Assembly (NCBI GenBank): GCA_022566355.1 | Contig: JADFJB010000014.1 | Span: 1 to 52,061 of the forward strand | Length of the DNA: 52,061 nucleotides | From: a candidate division KSB1 bacterium | GTDB lineage: Bacteria > Zhuqueibacterota > JdFR-76 > DREG01 | Direction: 5' to 3' | Part shown: piece after piece, positions 35,092 to 43,301 of the stretch | How positions within the stretch are numbered: the stretch's first letter is position 1 | How the letters are laid out: every line of letters begins with the position of its first letter | Notes under the pieces: generated by a model | Seen by the model: the letters and a program-made list of their open reading frames with translations, nothing else | Told to the model about the DNA's origin: nothing | Databases searched by the model: none | Position numbers and translations under genes: made by a program

Positions 35092-35535
35092 CTACCCACA
35101 AGCGCCACTTTTTTGATCACATTTTTCAACATTGAAATTACCAGTTCTATCGCTGCCTTCAAATTTCCATGTTCCTTCTAACCTTTCCCTGTCACTACCC
35201 AATATCTCTATTGAAATAACACCTATTTCAACACAATTCTTAAAATCCTTTTCGCATTCGTATCCAGAATCTGGCTCACCGCCTATACTAGAGGCGTGAC
35301 CTGAAATTACCATGCCGATCTTTATTTCTTTTACAGTTCCGATTTCAAGATATGAAACAATGTGGTTGACATTTCTATGATTATCTTTACATGAAAATTC
35401 TTCATCTGTTAGTATTATACGAACAACCGGAGAGTCGGTAGGTCCACAATCGTTGTATACAACCCCGTACTTCAATGCATCACTGTTTACGGCCTGGCTT
35501 CCTGTCCCGTCAAAATCACAACTGCAGGTGGTCAA
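35092..35535 (-). CDS. Small exported Cys-rich protein, start uncertain
   Basis: An open frame of 147 residues beginning CSCDFDGTGSQAVNS and containing Cys pairs (ECEKDFKNC, KCDQKSGACG). The family was not recognised. The frame opens at a TTG without a ribosome site. Just upstream, in another frame, ATGATGAGATACATACGCCA encodes MMRYIRQLM. Dropping one base would join this to CLLTTCSCDFDG and give a typical lipoprotein signal with lipobox LTTC, so a one-base indel near 35540 is possible. It lies in the accessory stretch between the two HAD copies. Confidence 0.5.
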   Translation of the reverse strand: MTTCSCDFDGTGSQAVNSDALKYGVVYNDCGPTDSPVVRIILTDEEFSCKDNHRNVNHIVSYLEIGTVKEIKIGMVISGHASSIGGEPDSGYECEKDFKNCVEIGVISIEILGSDRERLEGTWKFEGSDRTGNFNVEKCDQKSGACG

Positions 35536-35609
35536 CAGACATAAGCTGGCGTATGTATCTCATCATAAGCATGACGTTAAAAAGTTAGTTAAATGTCGTG
35601 ATCATCTTA

Positions 35610-36053
35610 TCATGGGGTTTCTATTCGGTAGCCAAACTCGATCATCTTTTGAACATCTTCAATCGCGACAATAAGGTAGAGTGTGTGCCCTTCAGGACAA
35701 AAACACGCAGCGCACACGGTATCGTATTTTTGCACTGTCTCGGCTTTGAAAACAGTTACCCCCCGGCGATTATAGAAATCCTGGATAATCGCAAACTCCT
35801 CCGGTTCGAGTTCTATAGTAGTGTGATCCTTAGGATAACCAGAGTAATTCCAATTGTGAGACTCAAGCCAGTCAAGTTCCCAGGGATTGCCCAGGCATTG
35901 AATCGGTTCCGTCGCCATCCACACTCGCTCAGGCTGTACTGTGCCGAAATCCCAATTACAAGACATTGTGCACGCAGCGAGCAGTGCCAAAATAACTCTC
36001 CAATCCAAATTTGGTTTATGAGGATTTGAAATTGTACGGTGCAAGGTTTCCAT
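35610..36053 (-). CDS. Small lipoprotein of unknown function
   Basis: A 147-residue protein with a hydrophobic segment ending in a lipobox (LLAACTMSC, Cys28 or Cys32), a Trp-rich middle part (CLGNPWELDWLESHNW) and a Cys cluster CAACFCPEGHTLYLIVAIEDV. No family was recognised. The 18 residues before the hydrophobic core make the signal peptide long, so a later start is possible. It lies on the minus strand within the accessory region between the two HAD copies. Confidence 0.6.
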   Translation of the reverse strand: METLHRTISNPHKPNLDWRVILALLAACTMSCNWDFGTVQPERVWMATEPIQCLGNPWELDWLESHNWNYSGYPKDHTTIELEPEEFAIIQDFYNRRGVTVFKAETVQKYDTVCAACFCPEGHTLYLIVAIEDVQKMIEFGYRIETP

Positions 36054-36191
36054 GGTTTTCCCAATGGGATTTTTTTTATTTTGGAATTAACCCAAGATAA
36101 CTTCCATATGATCATAAGTCAAGAATATATCTAACCCTAAATTTATCCCAGCTTATGGTATATTGATTAAATTGTTAGTTACAGGATATTG

Positions 36192-36382
36192 CCCCATCTT
36201 TTACATGTAGCCAGATGCATTTTTCACGATATTGGCCCTGCCAGGAAAATGGGATTAGCGACTGTTTGGGTGAAATCGCAGGAAGGAGATGGCAGGATTT
36301 GGATGCTACTCCTAAAGCTCAAGAATCACCGGATCTGGAAGTGTCGGATCTTAAGACACTTGCTGATTTGGTAAATATCTAA
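36192..36382 (+). pseudogene. Truncated duplicate of the HAD hydrolase 3' end
   Basis: The stretch matches the last 190 bases or so of the HAD gene at 34785-34970. It reads LLHVARCIFHDIGPARKMGLATVWV in the homologous frame and then shifts frame after an extra base. A 27-base block around GGGATTAGCGACTGTTTGGG is identical in both copies (34835-34861 and 36245-36271). The stop codon lies at the same place, again inside an attC-like left end. The N-terminal three quarters of the gene are absent, so it cannot be functional. Confidence 0.85.
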
Positions 36383-36498
36383 CGGATTGCTCTGCTGTGC
36401 GCGGGAGTTCAAACACGGACTTCATTTATAACACACTACTATGCAGTAACACAAAATGTAATTTATTGCACGCGTCCCGCAGCCGCAAAATGTTAGCT
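36377..36498 (+). other. attC-like inverted structure after the HAD pseudogene
   Basis: ATCTAAC fits RYYYAAC on the left, and GTTAGCT on the right pairs with it at six of seven bases. After short unpaired spacers (TTGC on both sides), CTGCTGTGCGCGGG aligns with the complement of the right inner arm at about 10 of 14 bases, with an offset like the extrahelical bases of attC sites. Length 122 bases. R' has a C where the consensus has a purine. Candidate only; a covariance search is needed. Confidence 0.4.
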
Positions 36499-36573
36499 CT
36501 TTTGTATGATTTTTCAAATATTTCATCCACAATGTAGGTTAAGCATTAATTTTTTCGCATGGAAAAACCGTTG

Positions 36574-36708
36574 CTACCTGATTTTTATGACTCCTTTTAA
36601 TTGCATTACATTAGCGCACCGATAGTGGTTACCGTACTCCTTAGCAAACTCTGAAAAGAGAGTGTCAAACCGTATTCCAGGTTTCTCTAGGTCTAATAGA
36701 ATATCCAT
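36574..36708 (-). CDS. Possible small protein (44 aa)
   Basis: A 44-residue open frame starting MDILLDLEKPGIRFDTLFSE and ending KGVIKIR. It is protein-like in composition, begins just after two in-frame stops, and has a GGGG 6 bases upstream of the ATG. A second protein-like frame (ending RPRETWNTV) overlaps its 5' part in another phase without a start codon. The 300-base stretch around it holds nothing else that I can support. It may be a real small gene or a remnant. Confidence 0.35.
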   Translation of the reverse strand: MDILLDLEKPGIRFDTLFSEFAKEYGNHYRCANVMQLKGVIKIR

Positions 36709-36806
36709 TTATTACCCCAGCTTCCAAAGTTGGGCGAGTAGGCCTTACAACAATTTCATGAATAGGGCGCCATATCGACGGATACCATGTTTGTAGTGTG
36801 CTGTGC

Positions 36807-37799
36807 TTATTTTATCCAGTCAAGAAATTTTTTACTCTGCTTTTCTTTTAATTTTGGAAAATTCTCGTTCAAGGTTTCCCCATCCATTACTTTTTGATAT
36901 TTTTCTAGATAAGATTCTGCCATTTTTTTTGAGTTAAATTTCTCTACTGCATATTCATGACAAATTTTAGATGAAAACATATCACTATTTTCAACAGCGT
37001 TCGCTAATATATCTATCTTATTTGAAAGAATCCCCACATCTTTTATAACTATTTCAGGAAGCGACCCATAGGGTGTACCAAATACCGGACAACCAAAGTA
37101 TAAGCTTTCTATAATTGCTAAACCAAAAGGTTCATGCCATCTAACAGGAAATATTAAACCTTTCGAATTATTAAGCAATTGATTTTTTTTGTTTCCTCCT
37201 ACCATGCCGCAAAAGGTCACACGAGAACTAAATGTAAGTCTGAGTCCCATATTAATGTTAAATCTATGTCCTCCTAATACTTTCAGTTTTTCCTTTTTTG
37301 TTTTTTTTATTATATCTATCGCACCCTGGATATTTTTTACTCGCCAAGCTGCCTTCCCAAGAAAATGGAAATAATCTTTTTTTAAGGAAAAGTCATAGGT
37401 TCCGTAATCCTCCCAATCTAAACTATTGTAAACATAAGAGTCGGACATATAGCGATTTGCGTGATTTTTTGAAACAAAAATTGTATTTCTATCGAATTCT
37501 CTATAATCTTTACAGTTTCCTTGTATCGTTATAACATAGGGTTTTGTAATTGTGTCAATATCCTGGGGAGTAAAATTAAAATGTACAATGTCTATTGAGT
37601 TGAGAATTTGTTCTACTATTTTCTTTTTCTTATCAATGTAAATTATTGAGGCAAAGTCGCAAAAGGAATCTTCAGATACCAAATATGTAACTTCATGTCC
37701 CATTTTAACTAATTCTTTTCCTAAATACCAGATAACCCTTTCAGTACCACCATACAATTTGACTGGAATAATTCCTGAATACACAATCAATATTTTCAT
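36807..37799 (-). CDS. GT4-type glycosyltransferase
   Basis: A 330-residue GT-B glycosyltransferase. The N-terminus has the Rossmann start MKILIVYSGIIPVKLYGGTE and a GT4 N-domain. The C-domain has FLGKAAWRVKN, FCGMVGGNKKNQLL and the nucleotide-sugar site RWHEPFGLAIIESLYFGCPVFGTPYGSLPEIV (the E-x7-E type motif). It likely decorates a surface glycan; donor and acceptor are unknown. The start is taken at the ATG at 37799, because the 22 codons before it do not resemble the family. The gene is markedly more AT-rich than its neighbours, which points to separate acquisition. Confidence 0.9.
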   Translation of the reverse strand: MKILIVYSGIIPVKLYGGTERVIWYLGKELVKMGHEVTYLVSEDSFCDFASIIYIDKKKKIVEQILNSIDIVHFNFTPQDIDTITKPYVITIQGNCKDYREFDRNTIFVSKNHANRYMSDSYVYNSLDWEDYGTYDFSLKKDYFHFLGKAAWRVKNIQGAIDIIKKTKKEKLKVLGGHRFNINMGLRLTFSSRVTFCGMVGGNKKNQLLNNSKGLIFPVRWHEPFGLAIIESLYFGCPVFGTPYGSLPEIVIKDVGILSNKIDILANAVENSDMFSSKICHEYAVEKFNSKKMAESYLEKYQKVMDGETLNENFPKLKEKQSKKFLDWIK

Positions 37800-37954
37800 T
37801 TTACCATTTGATTTTGTATTAGCATTACACACAACTATTATTAAAGATATACATTGTTTTTTCACTCCGGATTAGCAGTATAAACACAATTGCCTTTATA
37901 TTTATATTCACATAATGTTGCTGTTCTCCTGCCGAGCGAAAAAACTGCCAAGTG

Positions 37955-37980
37955 AAAAAAAGGTGGGTTACCACCCCACC
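37955..37980 (-). terminator. Rho-independent terminator, minus strand
   Basis: Read on the minus strand, GGTGGG pairs with CCCACC across a 7-base loop and is followed at once by seven T. It is the first strong terminator downstream of the amt-porin-MFS run, about 250 bases past the MFS stop. Confidence 0.75.
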
Positions 37981-38170
37981 CACTTTGACTTTTGTCTTAA
38001 ATATAAATAGACTAAATTCTAGCAAGTGCCAGCTTTGCTATCTCGAATCGGCAAGGATGAAACAAGGAAAAAGCCACGGGATGGAAAGAGCATCTGCTCT
38101 ATTCAGGGGAGGAAAGCGGTCCTCAACCTGCAAGGCCGTACCAGTAGTATCAAGATTGATGATTACTTGC

Positions 38171-38212
38171 TAGGCCGTTTTTGGTCTGTTTCCCCAGAAA
38201 CGACCCGGCCTA
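38171..38212. other. Nested hairpin after the MFS gene
   Basis: TAGGCCG pairs with CGGCCTA, and inside GGT..GTTTC pairs with GAAAC..ACC. No T run follows on either strand. It lies 16 bases past the MFS stop, between that gene and the terminator at 37955. The rest of the 428-base spacer between the glycosyltransferase and the MFS gene shows no gene that I can support. Confidence 0.5.
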
Positions 38213-38227
38213 AGCCGCTGGTGCTTC

Positions 38228-39726
38228 CTAGACATCAGGACCTACCTTGGCCTCTTCAGCTTGCAAATCAACAGGCTTGTAGCCGCCCTGCGACCTAAAG
38301 TACAAAATGAGACCCAGGTAGCACACCAGCATGAAAGCAGGAAAGATGGCAACTGTCGACAAGGCATGCTTCTTCGCCGTGGCACCCAGGTCCGCGATGG
38401 TCGCTTTCTCGTCCTCGCTCAAGGTCGCGACCTTCTCCTGGTCCAGTGGACGATAAGTGCCAAAAACGCTGGCCTTCTCTTCCATTACGACTTTCGAATG
38501 AAGTGCAGAGTCTTTAGCCGCCAGAGCCTGGTCGATTTCTTTGTCCTGAATATTTCCAAGGAAAGCTGCGCCGATAATTCCAACACTCAGCATACCAACG
38601 CCGCTTATCGTGTTCAAAGTCATCGCACCTCCGCGTGGGAATCTCTCCGCGACAACACCAAGCATCGTCGGCCAGAAGAAAGTTTTGCCAAAACCGTAGA
38701 CGGTCGCAGCTAGAAAGATGGTCACACCGACGGTTTTTGAGAGAAAGATCAGTCCCAATATGGCCACTGCACTACTCGTGGCGAGTAGGCCTAAGGGTGA
38801 CAATTTATGGACAATTGGCCCTGCAAAGAAACGAAGAACCATCATGATAAATGCGGTGTATACCAGAACCCACACTGCATTGCCGCCGAGAAACGGTACC
38901 ATCAGGTCAGTGATCCAACTATCCGTACCAAGCTCCGTTGTTGCTAAAGGCATCATAATAAGCAGTAGGAAAATGAACATGGGACGTCCGATGCTCCTCG
39001 CATAAATGCCATAGCCAACGACGAGAATACCGGCTACCACGATCTGAGCTGTCAAGCTCCACGCAAAAACTCTACCTATTTCACGTACTATGAGGACCAC
39101 GACAATAAGGGCTCCCACGATGCCAACTTCCTGAAGCATTGCTTTATACGACACGCCAGCCTTTACCCTCTCACTTACCGGGAATTCGCGGCGAAGCATC
39201 ATAAGCCCGTACGTGATGGCAGGAATCAAAACAAGGCCTACTTTCCATCCCCAATGCACGCTTCCCATAGACAATGCCAGTATGCCGCCCAGGACCATTC
39301 CTCCAGGCCAGCCCGCGTGCAAAATGTTTAGCCACTTCGTCTTCTCTTTTGAATACATGCTGGCGACCACAGGGTTTATCACTGCTTCTACCGTGCCATT
39401 ACCCAAAGCCAACACAAAAGTCCCTACATACAACATCCAGTATCCGGTGGCGAAAATCGTAATAATCGCTGAGCTGACATGACAAAGGAATGCGAAAATC
39501 ATTGCTCTACCATACCCTATTTTGTCAATCACCAGGCTGAACAGTACGATGCTTATAGCGAAAGGCCACAAACCAACACCAAAGAGCTCGCCTTTCTGCG
39601 TTTCGCTCAAATTAAACTGCGTTTGCCAATCACCGATTATCTGTGCCCGTCGACAAATCCAAAAGAAGTTGCCACCAGTGCAATGAAACATGCCCAAAAC
39701 AGCCATTTTTCTTTGGAGCTAATCAT
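38228..39726 (-). pseudogene. MFS transporter, frameshifted near the N-terminus
   Basis: A major facilitator superfamily transporter of about 500 residues. The ATG at 39726 follows a GGAGGGG ribosome site and encodes MISSKEKWLFWACFIALVAT and SFGFV, a normal first helix, then runs into a stop. From there the next frame continues RAQIIGDWQTQFNLSETQKGELFGVGLWPFAIS to the end at 38228, with about 12 helices and an internal insertion of about 65 residues before the last one. One base is missing near 39650-39655. If real, the gene is dead; if a sequencing error, it is intact. Substrate unknown. It is the third gene after amt and the porin, in a GC-rich block. Confidence 0.85.
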
Positions 39727-39813
39727 AATAGTCCCCTCCCTCGATCTAGTGATTCGTGGATTAAATATTGTTTTCCGCCTCCATCATTAAGATTAGAGAC
39801 GCGCTTCCGGTGT

Positions 39814-40680
39814 TCAGAAGGAGATCCCAAGGCCGAGGGAGAGGATCACCTCCGAATTGTCGCCTCCATTGATCGTCTCGAGATTGTCGCCCAAAAACAG
39901 GATGCTTACCCCACCACTCAAGCTCCAACTTCCCATTCGGGCTGGAACGAAGTTCAGCGAGGTCGAGAGCGAAACGCCACCTTGTGCGAATCCGAAGAAA
40001 TCGTCGCTCCCCGTGCCGTCTTCAAAATAGTTCGAGAGACTGAAACCCGCGACAATCGGAAACGAAACCGAGACCAGCTGGATATCGAAAGCAGGCTCGA
40101 TGCCAACTTCGAGGTAGATCCCCTCGTCGGTGCCACCGTCCGACTGTCCATCCAGCTCCCAGGCGAGAGTCACGGACGGCTGAAGGCCGGAAAAGCTGCT
40201 CGACTCTCCTCCGAACAGGCCCGAGTCATCGAAGGAGAGCGAGAAATCAAGCTCCTTCACCGTTGCGAATGCGGAGTTTGGGCTCGTGAGCGCGACGTAG
40301 CTGACGGAGCCGCTCCAGTTGTTGGCGAAGTCGACGCCGACCCCAATATAGGCGTCAAGTTCGTAATGATTGGACATTCCGGCACCACCCGAGCCCGACG
40401 GCCCGTCGTGCAGACTGTTCCAAACACCGATATTTAAAGACCACGACGTGTTCTCCCCTCCCGAGAGTGGGAACACGAAATCGACCCAGGGCTGCGCAAT
40501 CATCCCCTCGTTTTCCTGTATTATACCCCTAAAAAAGTACTGGTTAGTCACATCAACTCCGATGCTGCTTTCAACCTCAGAATCCTGAGCCGCAGCGGCA
40601 TCCAAAGTAAGCAACGTGGCACCCACCACTAGTATTGTTCTGATTGAGCTTAATATGGTCTTGGCGGTGTTTTTTTTCAT
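39814..40680 (-). CDS. TorF-family putative porin (TIGR02001-like)
   Basis: A 288-residue outer-membrane protein. Signal peptide ends AAAAQ. The mature part has the VTNQYFFRGIIQ opening, acidic residues and Gly/Ser-rich strands (WSLNIGVWNSL, YELDAYIGVGVDFANNWSGSV) and ends LSLGLGISF with a terminal Phe. TorF-like porins are often found beside ammonium transporters (family knowledge), which is the case here. The start is set at the ATG at 40680, with GAGG upstream; a longer frame starting at 40770 is not supported. It is visibly GC-richer than the rest of the window. Confidence 0.85.
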   Translation of the reverse strand: MKKNTAKTILSSIRTILVVGATLLTLDAAAAQDSEVESSIGVDVTNQYFFRGIIQENEGMIAQPWVDFVFPLSGGENTSWSLNIGVWNSLHDGPSGSGGAGMSNHYELDAYIGVGVDFANNWSGSVSYVALTSPNSAFATVKELDFSLSFDDSGLFGGESSSFSGLQPSVTLAWELDGQSDGGTDEGIYLEVGIEPAFDIQLVSVSFPIVAGFSLSNYFEDGTGSDDFFGFAQGGVSLSTSLNFVPARMGSWSLSGGVSILFLGDNLETINGGDNSEVILSLGLGISF

Positions 40681-40773
40681 GACATGGTGTCCTCTATTTG
40701 GAGTTCCAGTTTTGGATGTCCCGCTCGCCTTGCTTGGGAGTTGAGGCCTGCATCCGAAACGATAAAGCAATCT

Positions 40774-42003
40774 CTATTGCACTAGTCTTGCGTGGATGTA
40801 GGCTGTCTCTCCGTGGAGAGCACTGTCGAGGCCCGCCTGTTCGTCCGTGTCCGATACGCGTACGGGTGTGATCTTGTTGATTACCCATAACAGGACGTAC
40901 GTGACGATGAAGGCCCAGGCGATAGCGACCAGCACGCCCACCAATTCCGTTACGAAAAAGGAGGCATTTCCGTAGAACAGGCCATCTGCCCCACCTGGAT
41001 TCATTTCCTTTGTAGCGAGAAGGCCAAGGGCAAGGATCCCGACGATGCCACCGATGCCATGGACACCCCACACGTCGAGCGCATCGTCCCAGTTCTTCTT
41101 TTGGCGGAACATGATGGCAGCATAGGGAATGCTGCCTGCGAGGATCCCGATTAACATCGCGCCCTGAGGTGCCACGAAGCCGGCTGCCGGGGTGATCGTC
41201 GCCAGGCCGGCAACCGCTCCAACGCAGAACCCGACCAAGGTCGGCTTCTTTTTTAGCTTCCAGTCGAGGATCATCCAGGTCACACCGGCAAACGCACCGC
41301 CGATCTGGGTGTTGATGAAAGCCAATGTGGTGATTTCGTTCACCGCAAGTGCGCTTCCGGCATTGAAGCCGAACCAGCCAAACCAAAGCAGGGCAGTACC
41401 GAGTGCAACAAACGGGATATTGTGGGGTTCCGGCTCGGAAACACGCCTCTTGCCGAGAAAGAACACGGTGGCAAGGGCTGCGATGCCGGCAATCGCGTGA
41501 ACCACAATGCCACCAGCAAAATCCAGTACTCCGTAATCCGCCATCCAGCCGCCGCCCCACACCATGTGGACGAATGGGTAGTAGACCAACAACTGCCAGC
41601 CCACCAAGAACGTGAAATAGGCCTTGAACGTCATACGGTTGGCGAAGGCGCCGGTAATCAGGGCGGGAGTGATGATGGCGAACATCAGTTGATAGACAGC
41701 AAACAAGTAGACGGGAATTCCCAATCCCTCGTAGATGGCTCCGGGGGTAATGCCAGTCATCATGAAGAAATCGGATGGATTCCCAATGATACCTCCGATG
41801 TCGCTTCCGAAGCAGAGAGAAAAACCAACCGTCACCCAGAGCACGGTTGTGATACCCAGAGAGACGAAACTCTGCATCATAATGGTTACTACGTTCTTTC
41901 TTCCGATTAGGCCGCCATAGAAGAAGGCAAGGCCCGGTGTCATGATCAGCACGAGAGCGGTGGCCACGAGCATGAAAGCGGTGTCGGGGGCATTAAGCTG
42001 CAT
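40774..42003 (-). CDS. amt: Ammonium transporter (Amt)
   Basis: A 409-residue Amt/Rh-family channel. The family landmarks are PGLAFFYGGLIGRKN, GGIVVHAIAGIAALATVFFLG (first pore His), GWFGFNAGSAL, PAAGFVAPQGAMLIG and the VHGIGGIVG segment (second pore His). It has about 11 helices, and a signal peptide is not obvious. An AAGGAG site lies 7 bases before the ATG. No GlnK/P-II gene accompanies it. It leads the block amt, porin, MFS; base composition is far from the AT-rich flanks, so horizontal gain is likely. Confidence 0.96.
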   Translation of the reverse strand: MQLNAPDTAFMLVATALVLIMTPGLAFFYGGLIGRKNVVTIMMQSFVSLGITTVLWVTVGFSLCFGSDIGGIIGNPSDFFMMTGITPGAIYEGLGIPVYLFAVYQLMFAIITPALITGAFANRMTFKAYFTFLVGWQLLVYYPFVHMVWGGGWMADYGVLDFAGGIVVHAIAGIAALATVFFLGKRRVSEPEPHNIPFVALGTALLWFGWFGFNAGSALAVNEITTLAFINTQIGGAFAGVTWMILDWKLKKKPTLVGFCVGAVAGLATITPAAGFVAPQGAMLIGILAGSIPYAAIMFRQKKNWDDALDVWGVHGIGGIVGILALGLLATKEMNPGGADGLFYGNASFFVTELVGVLVAIAWAFIVTYVLLWVINKITPVRVSDTDEQAGLDSALHGETAYIHARLVQ

Positions 42004-42289
42004 ATATTGACTCCTTGAGATTTTATCGGTTAAAATACCAATACTTTATAAGTCATCTATCATAAAAATACCAAAATTTATATCTGAATATAAGTCTGGT
42101 TCAATAAAATTACAATAAAGAACTAAACTTTTCTAATATTACATGAATATTCAGTCAATATCAACCTCGCCCGGATGCCAGAATATTTACGGAAAAAGTG
42201 CTCAAGACCGGGTGGGTTCACTAGGAAGAGATATAGACGTTCTCGACCGGATTCTCAAAACCGTGCCAGGTACCTGAAGGTATCTTTTG

Positions 42290-42764
42290 TTAGCTGTAGT
42301 TTTTTAATTTATTTTCAAATGAAGTCACTTTTGGTGGTTTGTTCCCTTTTCCTTGCTCAATACTGTGTCCTTCTGATTCAAGCAGATATATCTGTCTTTC
42401 GGCGCCACCGGGAAATTTTATATTAATTGCCCCATCAGGTTTTAATACTCTCCAATAGGGTGTTACATTGTCCTCTTTGACTGGTCTTTGTTCTTCCGCA
42501 GCTAAAGCAATGAATTTTAAGTAGACTCCTGTCGGGATTGCAGCAGTTACTTGTACTTTTTTCTCTTTAGCCAATGTCTCTCTGATAATGTTCATTGGTC
42601 AGCAATTCACCTTTTTGGGTTTTGTTTATGAGTCGTTCAATATCCAATGCATTTGGAATCAGTATTTTTCCTTTACCTAATTTTTTTTCCCATTCAGGGG
42701 TAATCACATGAATCTTTTCTTCAATTTCATTTACTTTCTCCCGCCAGGTTTTCTTTTTTGCCAT
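42290..42764 (-). pseudogene. MGMT/alkyltransferase-like (ATL) domain protein, frameshifted
   Basis: Two overlapping frames make one gene. The first (from the ATG at 42764, GGAG upstream) encodes MAKKKTWREKVNEIEEKIHV, then GKGKILIPNALDIERLINKTQKGELLT, and soon stops. The second continues NIIRETLAKEKKVQVTAAIPTGVY, FIALAAEEQRP and NVTPYWRVLKPDGAINIKFPGGAERQIYLLESEGHSI. Together these follow the MGMT-domain proteins that begin AKKKSWREKL and carry the TPYWR..PGG..LLE..GH block. The product lacks the PCHR active-site Cys, so it would be ATL-like rather than a true methyltransferase. One extra base lies near 42592-42596. Confidence 0.8.
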
Positions 42765-42799
42765 GAGTTCTCCTTCTTAAATTAATCCTAACTAATTAA

Positions 42800-42909
42800 A
42801 TTAACCTGATCTATTCATAAACCTTATCACTGTCACCCCGTTGCGCGACGGGATGACAATTAGGAAACTTTAAGCTTAAAACTATGATTTATGAATTACC
42901 CAAGTTAAT
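42800..42909. repeat. Dispersed palindromic element, copy C
   Basis: The left arm ATTAACCTGATCTATTCATA is inverted at the right end (42888-42909) with about 17 of 22 matches. The core has a CCCGT..ACGGG hairpin, GATGACAA and AAACTTTAAGCTTAAAAC, in the same order as the element at 19442. It lies upstream of the MGMT-like gene, in a 537-base spacer. The rest of that spacer holds an 81-codon frame (42970-43215, minus) that I do not trust and a weak terminator. Confidence 0.75.
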
Positions 42910-43241
42910 AAAACATAATGATCTGAATTAGATTTTATGCCGCTGGTTTTTTTTGTTGTGATAGAGTATTTAAAATACATAGTACCGTTTACTCTTATTA
43001 GAAAAGTAAGCTATGAAAGCATTAGACCTCACAGAAATCATATAATATCGATTTTCAGTCTTTGTATTAAAAAATAACTCTCGGATGGAATTTATCCCAC
43101 CTACAGCACCAGTATGTACTCGAGAATGCTTCGCCCCTACAATATGTCCATTTGAATATTTGTTTGTCTTTTTTGGTAATAAATCGTAAGAGTTTTCTAA
43201 GTTCCATGCTCTCAAAAAACGTCAAATTCACCCATAAAATA

Positions 43242-43257
43242 AAACCAAATGTGGTTT
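43242..43257 (-). terminator. Weak terminator candidate downstream of fbpC
   Basis: On the minus strand AAACCA pairs with TGGTTT across a 4-base loop and is followed by TATTTTAT. It lies about 45 bases past the end of the iron-transport operon. The 6-bp AT-rich stem makes it weak. Confidence 0.4.
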
Positions 43258-43301
43258 ATGCAAATAGAATTTGTAAAAAACTCCAGGGAGGAAAGATAAA
43301 T

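Noticed and set aside
37955-37980. CRISPR or toxin-linked repeat
   Set aside because: Single hairpin with T run; a terminator explains it fully. No repeat-spacer array exists anywhere in the window.
38026-38298. 90-codon plus-strand frame
   Set aside because: Overlaps the end of the MFS gene in antisense and has no ribosome site or family resemblance.
39643-40437. 264-codon plus-strand frame opposite the porin
   Set aside because: Antisense shadow in GC-rich sequence; the porin frame has signal peptide and barrel features.
40694-41560. 288-codon minus-strand frame rich in Arg, Cys and His
   Set aside because: Out-of-phase shadow of the ammonium transporter; composition is not protein-like.
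42970-43215. 81-codon minus-strand frame
   Set aside because: No ribosome site, no recognisable domain and low-complexity ends; probably chance.
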